Source: Candidatus Uhrbacteria bacterium RIFCSPLOWO2_02_FULL_48_12
Lineage (GTDB): Bacteria > Patescibacteriota > Patescibacteriia > GWA2-46-9
Length of the DNA stretch: 5,039 nucleotides
Reading direction: 5' to 3'
NCBI GenBank assembly: GCA_001791425.1
Contig: MGEP01000037.1
Location: 1 to 5,039, forward strand
The notes under the pieces were generated by a model. That model had not been told where the DNA came from. It did not search any database and saw nothing but the letters and a program-made list of their open reading frames with translations. The translations under genes and the position numbers were made by a program. Position 1 is the first letter of the stretch; each line of letters begins with the position of its first letter. Positions 1-5,039 of the stretch are shown here, piece by piece.

Positions 1-122
1 TTGAGGTCATAAACCACAACCAATTGACCTCCGGGCGCGAAATCGCGCCATATTAACCAAGCCGCCATCGCCACTGGTGCGAGCACAAGCAAACTCCTAA
101 TAGCAATCTTTTTAGACAACAC
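1..122 (-). CDS. N-terminal fragment of a membrane-anchored protein, function unknown (runs off the left edge)
   Basis: Reading the minus strand past the stop codon of the glycosyltransferase at 126-1718, an open frame begins after only one codon and stays open to the window edge, giving about 40 residues. Possible starts are GTG at 122-120 or TTG at 119-117; no ATG fits before codon 19, and no Shine-Dalgarno sequence is visible. The fragment starts with a basic stretch (LSKKIAIR), then one hydrophobic segment of about 18 residues (roughly 10-27), then a polar stretch containing RDFAPGGQ and VVVYDL. This is the shape of a signal anchor followed by an exported domain. The very short gap to the upstream gene suggests co-transcription and a shared role in envelope glycan work. 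I do not recognise the family with confidence. The open frame could be chance, but the clean anchor pattern and operon-like spacing argue for a real gene. Confidence 0.6.
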   Translation of the reverse strand, partial: MLSKKIAIRSLLVLAPVAMAAWLIWRDFAPGGQLVVVYDL

Positions 123-125
123 AAT

Positions 126-1718
126 TTATAGACGAATTAACCGATAAAGAAGGGCGCCATCGGGCAGAATTATCGGCGAGCGCAAATTCAATCTATATTG
201 CCGCAGTTTCTGTTCAAGCTCTGAACTAGGCCGTTCAACCGTATAAAAATAAATAGGCACATCCTCAGCCAAGCGGACAGCAGCTTCCAAAATTCCTGGA
301 ATGGAAAAAACTGAACGGCCATCGGAAACAATAACATGGCGTTCCGGAAAAAAAACCTTATCAGCGCGATCGCCAATAATAACAGAATTGGGAGCCGCCA
401 CGCTCTCTGTGGTAATCATGGCGCGGCGATATTTTTGCAAACGTTCAGCCACATACATCAACCCTTCCGGGTAGTCAAAAAATACCTGGGCCAAACTAGC
501 GCTGGCCAAAAGCAAAATCATAAGCGCCAGCCAAATCCGTCCGGCCATACCTTTTAGACTCCGCTGTATAGCCAAAAGCGCCAGGGCCGCGTAAGGCAGC
601 CAAATAGCGTAAAGGGGCAGCCAATAACGAACATAAGAAGAGCCAATTGTTAAAACGCTTGCCCCTACTGTGTCTGAAATATTCCAACTGCCGTAATAGA
701 TAGCCAGCCAAAGCGTTATTAAACCGGCCGCCAAAGCATACGAGCGTTTAATCGCTTGACCGCGATCATACAACAAGCCCCCAACCACCAATAACCAAAA
801 TGGCAAAAATAGCATTATTCCATAACGCAAAAAATTATTGGCAATATTAAGCGGTGAAAGGCCAAATGGCGCAACAGTCCAAAGAGGTATTCTTACAAAT
901 AACGGCAATTTAGAAAGAATAGTGCCGGTAGAGCCCGACATTTGATAGCCGGGCGGCCAAACTTGACCGTAGATCATTGTGGCCAGCCAAAGCCAAAATA
1001 TAATTAACAATCCACCCGTAAGCAAAGCAGTAATGACGTGCCCAAATTGCCATTGACGACGGTCCGCAAAAATTACGACGGCAACCATGGGCACGACCCA
1101 CAGAGCTTCCGAGGTACGCACGAACAAAGCCGCGGCTAAAGCAGCTAGGCAAAATACCAGCCATCCTTGGGACCACCCAGACTCCCGCCAGCGCCAGTAT
1201 CCCCACCAGGCAAAAATGAGAAGATCAAAAAAGAGGACGTTATGATAAAAACCGCGGCTGGCGTAATACCACATGGCGGAATGAATAGCCAAAAGAATAG
1301 TGGCCAATAACGCTATTTTAGACCCAAATAATCGCCTTGAGCAGGCATAAACCGCGAGTAGTGCCAAAACCGTGAATAAGGGCGTCAAAAACGGCAATAT
1401 GGCGCGGCCAAAAGCCAAACCAATAATGCCGTAGATAACCGGCAAACCGACAAAGCTGGCTGGAACTAAGGCGCCATTAACCACCCGCGCGGAACGCGGG
1501 TGAATAAAGTTATTAGCGACACCATTTAATGGTTCAGAAACAGAAATTGGCTCTGTGCTAATCAAGCGTGTTGTAAAAAAATAGTTAGCCGCTTCGTCGG
1601 GAGAATTAAAACGCATTATCTCGCGCGATGATGTTGCCCAAGGAAAAAAAGAATAAGCCGCTAGAGCCGCTGTTAACGTTATTCCCAAAATAATTTTTTC
1701 AACTCTGGTCGTGGTCAT
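126..1718 (-). CDS. Multi-pass GT-C fold glycosyltransferase (ArnT/PMT, GT39-like)
   Basis: An integral membrane protein of 530 residues with about 11 or 12 hydrophobic segments. A first membrane helix at about 9-27 is followed by an extracytoplasmic loop with the acidic pair D41-E42 in the context SPDEAANYF. That is where GT-C enzymes of the PMT/ArnT type carry their catalytic Asp. Later helices include tryptophan- and tyrosine-rich ends (MWYYASRGFYH, about 150-160), and the last 110 or so residues form a soluble tail. GT-C enzymes move sugars from polyprenyl-phosphate carriers onto lipids, glycans or proteins outside the cytoplasmic membrane; acceptor and sugar cannot be told here. I chose ATG at 1718-1716. 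A TTG at 1757-1755 would add 13 polar residues, but it overlaps the -35 box of the divergent gene and has no ribosome site. The partial gene at 1-122 follows directly, suggesting an operon. Confidence 0.82.
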   Translation of the reverse strand: MTTTRVEKIILGITLTAALAAYSFFPWATSSREIMRFNSPDEAANYFFTTRLISTEPISVSEPLNGVANNFIHPRSARVVNGALVPASFVGLPVIYGIIGLAFGRAILPFLTPLFTVLALLAVYACSRRLFGSKIALLATILLAIHSAMWYYASRGFYHNVLFFDLLIFAWWGYWRWRESGWSQGWLVFCLAALAAALFVRTSEALWVVPMVAVVIFADRRQWQFGHVITALLTGGLLIIFWLWLATMIYGQVWPPGYQMSGSTGTILSKLPLFVRIPLWTVAPFGLSPLNIANNFLRYGIMLFLPFWLLVVGGLLYDRGQAIKRSYALAAGLITLWLAIYYGSWNISDTVGASVLTIGSSYVRYWLPLYAIWLPYAALALLAIQRSLKGMAGRIWLALMILLLASASLAQVFFDYPEGLMYVAERLQKYRRAMITTESVAAPNSVIIGDRADKVFFPERHVIVSDGRSVFSIPGILEAAVRLAEDVPIYFYTVERPSSELEQKLRQYRLNLRSPIILPDGALLYRLIRL

Positions 1719-1750
1719 AATTAATCGCTTATTTTTTGGCTCACTAAAAT

Positions 1751-1779
1751 CTGGCAATAAAAATTAATACTGGTACAAT
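1751..1779 (+). promoter_or_regulatory. Candidate extended -10 promoter for the 1786 membrane protein gene
   Basis: A -35-like CTGGCA (1751-1756, four of six consensus bases) is followed by an exact 17-base spacer and TACAAT (1774-1779, five of six). A TG one base upstream of the -10 box (1771-1772) makes it an extended -10 element, TGGTACAAT. Transcription would begin at about 1785-1787, on or next to the ATG at 1786, so the mRNA would be leaderless or nearly so. This fits the absence of any Shine-Dalgarno sequence before this start. No equally good promoter was found on the opposite strand for the divergent gene. Confidence 0.6.
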
Positions 1780-1785
1780 GAAAAT

Positions 1786-3975
1786 ATGCATGTAACCTAC
1801 GCCCTATTATCCTTGGTGCTAAGCAGTCTTATTGCTATAAACCATTTTTTTTGGCAATCGGCGATTATAGGGACAATACTTGGCTTATGCTACCTCATTG
1901 GCGGCGGGTGGTGTTTGGGCAAACGAATATCAGCCAAACCAACAGTCATCACCACCATAGCGGGAATACTTATCTGGGTCGCCTTTCTTGCCGGATTGAG
2001 CGGACTTGTCTATCGCTTCTGGAATCTGGAACCTACCACTGTTATAGCGATAATTACGTTGGCGCCGCTAATAACCATTTTTTTACTCCCGCGATTTGTG
2101 CCGCAAACTGCACCTCCTCACTCTAATGATGACAGTATAACACAGGAAGCATCTGTATCAGAAAATGCGTTCGGCGCCGCCCCCTCCTTGCGGCATCAAT
2201 GGATTAGTGCCTGGGTCAGTCATTTTTTAATCATCGCTCTAGCTGTTGTTCTAACAACCGCCGCTATTCTTCTTTTTTTCTACCGTACTGGTGAGCCATT
2301 GCGCTCCCCTTGGACAGTCGTGCCGCCGCTATTTTTTTCACTGATTTTTCTGGCCAATCTTCTGGCCTTGGTCTGCGGTCTTAGCGCCACGAACAAACGC
2401 TCCTTATCAAACCATTGGATAGTTCTCGTACTGCTAACCACCATTTCTTTAGTCGTCGCTGTGATTATTTACAAGGTCGGTTATGGCTTTGATCCGTTTG
2501 TGCATCAAGCCACGGAACTGCTCATCCAAAAAAATGGAATCGTTTTGCCAAAACAATGGTATTATTCAGGACAATACGGATTAGTAATTACTCTATCCGC
2601 CATTTTTCAAAATGATGTCATCTTAATTGACAAACTACTCTTGCCGATTGTTGCCTCTCTCTCTATCCCCACTGTTTTACTATTGTCATTGAATAAATTA
2701 TTTGATGACCAGCGATCCGTTTTTTTGTCTGTACTCGCTCTTTTGACAATTCCTCTTGGCTGGTTCATTAACACCACGCCGCAAGGTCTTGGCAACTTAA
2801 TACTGTTATCAATTATTTTTATGGCCTTCGCTTGGCCAAGAGAGGAAGGGCAAAATATCAAATGGCTGCTCTGGGGGCTGGCCTTTGTGGCCGCCATCAT
2901 TCATCCACTGGCTGGCCTGCCAGCCATAATATTTCTTGTATTCAAGGCCGTCTCAAAACAACGAGGAATATACTCACGGTATTTAACTGCTGTTCTCTTC
3001 ATCGTTCTGGGCGCTGTTATACCTTTGCTTTTTTGGATGCAGGAAAAAGTGCACAGCACCGCCGTACCAAATATGATTTCGGCGTTCAGCCAAGGCGTTG
3101 TGCCGACATTCTCCGGCTGGATTTATCTTGAACAACGCTTCAATCTAATACTTGACGCTGTTTATCATTTTGAGTTCAACCTGCCAATTATCATTCTGAT
3201 TCTTGCCGCAAGCGGCATCGTCATAAACTACCGCTCCAAACAATTTAAGATGACTTTGCCGCATCTATTAACAGTCGCCCTGCTCGTGATTGACGGATTT
3301 ATCCTCAATAATTTTTTGCCCTTTCGTTATCTCATTGACTACGAAAGAACGTGGTATGGAAACCGGCTTTGGGAAATGGCCATGTTTTTTCTCCTGCCAT
3401 ACGCCACCATCGCCTTACTTGCCTTTTTTAAGAAACTTTTGGAGGCCTCGCCTACGGTCATAATGTTTTGGGTGCTTGTTCTCGCCACTCTTCGCACGGC
3501 TAGTGTTTATCTGACTTATCCGCGTTTTGACACCTATGCTTATGACCGTGGATATAGTCCAAGTGTTTATGATGTTGAAGCCGCCCGCGCGATAGAAAAC
3601 GAGGCCAGCGGGCCATATATTGTTTTAGCCAATCAGGCAACAAGCGCCGCGGCCCTAAGAGAAATTGGTTTTAAGCAATATTTTAAGAGACGGGACGCTA
3701 AGAGCGCAGAGCAAATATTTTTTTATCCCATTCCAACCGGCGGCAGTCTTTATCAATATTATTTGAAAATGGTTTACGAAAAACCTAGCCGGCAAACAAT
3801 TGGGGAAGCCATGAGCCTGGTCGGTGTTAAAGAAGCGTATTTTGTTCTAAATGACTACTGGGCTGATTCGCAAAAAATAGCCACGGCCGCCAAAAGCGAG
3901 GCCGACAGCTGGAAAATAATTAATGGCGGAAAAATTTATATTTTTAAATATACTCAAGGGCAAAATAGCCAATGA
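1786..3975 (+). CDS. Large polytopic membrane protein, probable GT-C-like glycosyltransferase of an uncharacterised family
   Basis: A 729-residue protein with roughly 16 hydrophobic segments: four in about 5-102, a polar linker at 104-138 rich in Ser, Asp and Pro, then the rest between about 145 and 577. A soluble C-terminal domain of about 150 residues follows (578-729). After the helix at about 211-229 comes a polar loop with the motif GFDPFVHQATE (D236, H240) and then PKQWYYSGQYG. An acidic residue in an extracytoplasmic loop followed by aromatic and polar residues resembles the catalytic loop of GT-C enzymes, though here it lies after several helices rather than after the first. HPLAG at 373-377 is another striking motif inside the membrane region. 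The ATG at 1786 sits just after a good promoter and has no Shine-Dalgarno sequence. The gene diverges from a GT39-like gene, so a shared role in surface glycan or glycoprotein assembly is inferred. A polymerase, flippase-like or oligosaccharyltransferase role is not excluded. Confidence 0.75.
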   Translation: MHVTYALLSLVLSSLIAINHFFWQSAIIGTILGLCYLIGGGWCLGKRISAKPTVITTIAGILIWVAFLAGLSGLVYRFWNLEPTTVIAIITLAPLITIFLLPRFVPQTAPPHSNDDSITQEASVSENAFGAAPSLRHQWISAWVSHFLIIALAVVLTTAAILLFFYRTGEPLRSPWTVVPPLFFSLIFLANLLALVCGLSATNKRSLSNHWIVLVLLTTISLVVAVIIYKVGYGFDPFVHQATELLIQKNGIVLPKQWYYSGQYGLVITLSAIFQNDVILIDKLLLPIVASLSIPTVLLLSLNKLFDDQRSVFLSVLALLTIPLGWFINTTPQGLGNLILLSIIFMAFAWPREEGQNIKWLLWGLAFVAAIIHPLAGLPAIIFLVFKAVSKQRGIYSRYLTAVLFIVLGAVIPLLFWMQEKVHSTAVPNMISAFSQGVVPTFSGWIYLEQRFNLILDAVYHFEFNLPIIILILAASGIVINYRSKQFKMTLPHLLTVALLVIDGFILNNFLPFRYLIDYERTWYGNRLWEMAMFFLLPYATIALLAFFKKLLEASPTVIMFWVLVLATLRTASVYLTYPRFDTYAYDRGYSPSVYDVEAARAIENEASGPYIVLANQATSAAALREIGFKQYFKRRDAKSAEQIFFYPIPTGGSLYQYYLKMVYEKPSRQTIGEAMSLVGVKEAYFVLNDYWADSQKIATAAKSEADSWKIINGGKIYIFKYTQGQNSQ

Positions 3976-3981
3976 ATTACT

Positions 3982-3987
3982 TATAAT
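3982..3987 (+). promoter_or_regulatory. Isolated exact TATAAT box just after the 1786-3975 stop codon
   Basis: The hexamer TATAAT matches the -10 consensus exactly and begins seven bases after the stop codon. There is no convincing -35 box at 16-18 bases upstream and no TG extension, so it may be chance in AT-rich DNA. If active, it would transcribe the hairpin-rich spacer toward the toxin-antitoxin genes. Confidence 0.2.
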
Positions 3988-3989
3988 CT

Positions 3990-4005
3990 AGAATGTCGGC
4001 ATTCT
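3990..4005 (+). repeat. Short inverted repeat, 6-bp stem with tetraloop TCGG
   Basis: AGAATG (3990-3995) and CATTCT (4000-4005) are perfect reverse complements around TCGG. The stem is short and AT-rich, and it is not followed by a T tract, so it is a weak terminator candidate at best. It shares the AGAAT/ATTCT core with the two larger hairpins downstream. Confidence 0.4.
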
Positions 4006-4006
4006 C

Positions 4007-4055
4007 AATATTCTTTCTTGCCCTTCCGTAGCTACAGCGCGGGAGGGAGAATATT
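4007..4055 (+). repeat. Long bulged hairpin in the spacer after the membrane protein gene
   Basis: The outer arms AATATTCT (4007-4014) and AGAATATT (4048-4055) pair perfectly. The inner arms CCCTTCCG (4021-4028) and CGGGAGGG (4040-4047) pair over eight positions with one G-T wobble. A six-base bulge (4015-4020) lies on the left side only, and the loop is 11 bases (4029-4039). Sixteen base pairs make a stable RNA fold. It lies 32 bases after the stop of the upstream gene, so it could be a terminator or an mRNA 3' end. However, it is followed by ATAATAG rather than a run of T, so it is not a textbook intrinsic terminator. The same right arm can also pair with 4066-4077. Confidence 0.5.
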
Positions 4056-4077
4056 ATAATAGTTTTATTCTCTCCTC
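4042..4077 (+). repeat. Alternative hairpin sharing an arm with 4007-4055
   Basis: The segment 4042-4053 (GGAGGGAGAATA) can pair with 4066-4077 (TATTCTCTCCTC) at 11 of 12 positions, two of them G-T wobbles, with a single A-C mismatch and a 12-base loop. Because 4042-4053 is also the right arm of the 4007-4055 hairpin, the two folds cannot form together. The exact TATAAT box at 4055-4060 lies in the loop. A short T run (4063-4066) is in the loop as well, not after the stem. Confidence 0.4.
4055..4060 (+). promoter_or_regulatory. Exact TATAAT -10 box inside the inverted-repeat cluster
   Basis: TATAAT matches the -10 consensus exactly, but the best -35 match at suitable spacing is only about three of six (GCTACA at 4031-4036, spacer 18), and there is no TG extension. 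If used, transcription would start near 4067, leaving a leader of about 97 bases before the antitoxin ATG at 4164. It competes with the closer promoter at 4147-4155 as the source of the toxin-antitoxin transcript. Confidence 0.3.
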
Positions 4078-4146
4078 TGAAATCATTATCGTCACAGCCA
4101 TGATCTTTAGTTTAAAAAATAAGCGTTTCCTAATTTAATTGATCTC

Positions 4147-4155
4147 TGATAAACT
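4147..4155 (+). promoter_or_regulatory. Candidate extended -10 promoter for the MNT-HEPN module
   Basis: TGATAAACT gives a TG, one base, then TAAACT, which matches four of six -10 consensus bases. The -35 region is poor (TTCCTA at 4127-4132, spacer 17), as often seen for extended -10 promoters. Transcription would start at about 4161-4163, one to three bases before the ATG at 4164, giving an essentially leaderless mRNA. This matches the geometry seen before the gene at 1786 and the lack of a Shine-Dalgarno sequence. Confidence 0.45.
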
Positions 4156-4156
4156 A

Positions 4157-4170
4157 TGTCCATATGGACA
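4157..4170. promoter_or_regulatory. Perfect 14-bp palindrome centred on the antitoxin start, possible operator
   Basis: TGTCCATATGGACA is its own reverse complement over all 14 bases, with its centre just before the A of the start codon at 4164. It covers the predicted transcription start, so a dimeric protein bound here would block transcription, as in self-regulated toxin-antitoxin operons. Seven residue-coding bases are within it, so part of the symmetry could be coincidence. MNT and HEPN proteins do not carry an obvious DNA-binding domain, so what would bind is unclear. In RNA it could also fold or pair between two transcripts. Confidence 0.4.
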
Positions 4171-4574
4171 CCCACCAAAACTACCTTGAAAACGCCTGCC
4201 GCCAAGCCATGTTTGATCTGCCGGTTGATTTTGTTTATCTCTTCGGCTCCAAAGCCACTGGGCAAACTCATGCCGATAGTGACATAGACGTGGCTGTAGC
4301 ATTTTCGCGTCGTCCGACAGACGATGAGTATGCTCTGGCGCTCTCGGCGCTCTGCCGGATTTTTGGTGTTTCCTACAAGCAGATTGACATGAGCGATTAC
4401 GATTGTCTGCCGCTTCCGGTGCGCTTTCGTGTCATTCGCGATGGTAAAATTATTTATCTTCGCAATGTGTCACGGCACCGCGACGCTGTCTTAAAAACTG
4501 CCGCCTTCTACCACGATGAGCGACCATTGATTGAACGCTTGAACCGCGCGTTCTTCTCTCGCGCTATTATATGA
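4164..4574 (+). CDS. mntA: MNT-domain minimal nucleotidyltransferase, MntA-type antitoxin
   Basis: A 136-residue soluble protein of the DNA polymerase beta-like nucleotidyltransferase superfamily. The signature G-S-X10-D-X-D is intact: G28, S29, D40 and D42 in LFGSKATG and DSDIDVAV. A third likely metal ligand is D75 in KQIDMSD. The stretch LPVRFRVIRDGKIIYLR (84-100) and the helical tail match the usual MntA layout, and the length is typical. In studied members, MntA uses ATP to AMPylate a tyrosine near the active site of the partner HEPN RNase and silences it. The gene overlaps the HEPN gene by ATGA (4571-4574), so translation is probably coupled. An out-of-frame ATG at 4156 would not be in a transcript starting near 4162. 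All 14 arginine codons are CGN, whereas the gene at 1786 also uses AGA, a mild sign of separate origin. Confidence 0.9.
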   Translation: MDTHQNYLENACRQAMFDLPVDFVYLFGSKATGQTHADSDIDVAVAFSRRPTDDEYALALSALCRIFGVSYKQIDMSDYDCLPLPVRFRVIRDGKIIYLRNVSRHRDAVLKTAAFYHDERPLIERLNRAFFSRAII

Positions 4575-4996
4575 GCGCTGTAGACCAAGAACTTATTCGT
4601 CGCAAACTTGGACAGCTGGAAAATTACCTGAAGAAGCTGGAAAGGTTTCGTTCCCTAGACCGCAACGCCTACGTTAGCAATGACGACAACTACGGTTTGG
4701 CCGAGCACTGGCTTCAGCTAGCCATTGAAGCTACGCTGGATGTGTGCCGCGCGCTCGTGCTCGGGCTTGACTTTAAAATGCCGGATGAGGCACAAAACCT
4801 TTTCACGCTACTTCGTGATGCCAAAGTACTAACGCCGGAATTTGTGGAGCGTAATCAGTCCATGGTTGGTTTTTGCAACCTCCTCGTCCACGAGTATGCC
4901 GAAGTTGACCATTCCAAAACCTACGACTACCTTCAGGAACATACTGATGATTTAAGCGACTTCATAGAGCAAATAAAACAATACATGGCATCATAG
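4571..4996 (+). CDS. hepT: HEPN-domain protein, HepT-type toxin with catalytic Arg replaced by Cys
   Basis: A 141-residue, mostly helical protein with the HepT (formerly DUF86) layout: an N-terminal helix with LENYLKKLERFRSL, a second helix with AEHWLQLAIEATLDVCRALV (44-63), a helix with FTLLRDAKVLT, and the signature region MVGFCNLLVHEYAEVD (98-113). HepT toxins are RNases whose composite active site at the dimer interface uses an R-X4-6-H motif. Here H107 and Y109, the tyrosine of the H-X-Y element that MntA-type partners AMPylate, are present. The arginine position is Cys102, codon TGC, one base from CGC. The nearest upstream arginine, R94, is too far from H107 to substitute in the motif. 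The protein may therefore be a weakened or inactive RNase, or work differently. It starts at the ATG inside the ATGA overlap with mntA and has no Shine-Dalgarno sequence of its own. Family assignment is firm; toxin activity is doubtful. Confidence 0.88.
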   Translation: MSAVDQELIRRKLGQLENYLKKLERFRSLDRNAYVSNDDNYGLAEHWLQLAIEATLDVCRALVLGLDFKMPDEAQNLFTLLRDAKVLTPEFVERNQSMVGFCNLLVHEYAEVDHSKTYDYLQEHTDDLSDFIEQIKQYMAS

Positions 4997-5039
4997 TTGC
5001 TCTCTTAACATTACAACATTTTTCCGCCCAGGGCCCCAC

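Noticed and set aside
34..49. GC-rich inverted repeat GGCGCG-AAAT-CGCGCC
   Set aside because: It is only six to seven base pairs and lies inside the partial coding region, where it can be explained by codons for RDFAPG.
500..1400. Recurrent AGCCAAAA-like words on the plus strand
   Set aside because: They are the reverse complement of repeated Leu-Ala codons (TTG GCT and similar) in membrane helices of the minus-strand gene, with no regular spacing.
1719..1757. TTG start at 1757 extending the glycosyltransferase by 13 residues
   Set aside because: The extension is polar (MPDFSEPKNKRLI), has no ribosome site or promoter in front, and overlaps the -35 box of the divergent gene; ATG at 1718 is simpler.
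1758..1785. Minus-strand promoter TATTAA (1769-1764) for the glycosyltransferase
   Set aside because: Only four of six -10 bases match, there is no TG extension, and no -35 box sits at suitable spacing, so it is not supported as a feature.
4007..4055. Textbook intrinsic terminator for the 1786-3975 gene
   Set aside because: The stem is strong, but no T tract follows it; it is listed as a hairpin only.
4100..4138. Small open frame of 12 codons (MIFSLKNKRFLI) in the spacer
   Set aside because: It is too short, has no ribosome site or promoter of its own, and its composition looks like AT-rich spacer.
4997..5039. Terminator or further gene after the HEPN gene
   Set aside because: The 43 bases contain no convincing hairpin with a T tract and no coding start that can be followed.

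Overview
The window looks like a piece of a bacterial accessory or cell-surface region. The most likely source is a Patescibacteria/CPR-type genome, though this is inference. Three things point that way. Start codons lack Shine-Dalgarno sequences. Two genes have an extended -10 box only 6 to 8 bases before the ATG, as expected for leaderless mRNAs. The membrane proteins resemble the GT-C-like proteins common in that group. No rRNA, tRNA or marker protein is present to settle the taxonomy.

Layout. Positions 1-122 (minus) hold the first 40 or so codons of a membrane-anchored protein that runs off the left edge. It lies only a few bases behind 126-1718 (minus), a multi-pass GT-C fold glycosyltransferase of the ArnT/PMT (GT39-like) type. 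Across a short divergent promoter region (about 1719-1785) stands 1786-3975 (plus), a 729-residue protein with about 16 membrane segments, a GT-C-like acidic loop and a soluble C-terminal domain. These three genes probably act in making or decorating an envelope glycan or glycoprotein, with lipid-linked sugars used on the outer face of the membrane.

Positions 3976-4163 (188 bases) carry no gene. The first half is crowded with inverted repeats, including two hairpins that share one arm and so exclude each other, plus two exact TATAAT boxes. In 4081-4146 I see nothing beyond AT-rich spacer.

Positions 4164-4996 (plus) are a two-gene toxin-antitoxin module with an ATGA overlap: an MNT-domain nucleotidyltransferase (MntA-type antitoxin) followed by a HEPN-domain protein (HepT-type toxin). 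The antitoxin's catalytic motif is intact. In the HEPN protein, the arginine of the catalytic R-X4-H motif is read as cysteine (TGC instead of CGC), while the histidine and the target tyrosine remain. A perfect 14-bp palindrome is centred on the start of the antitoxin gene and could be its operator. Positions 4997-5039 show no recognisable feature.
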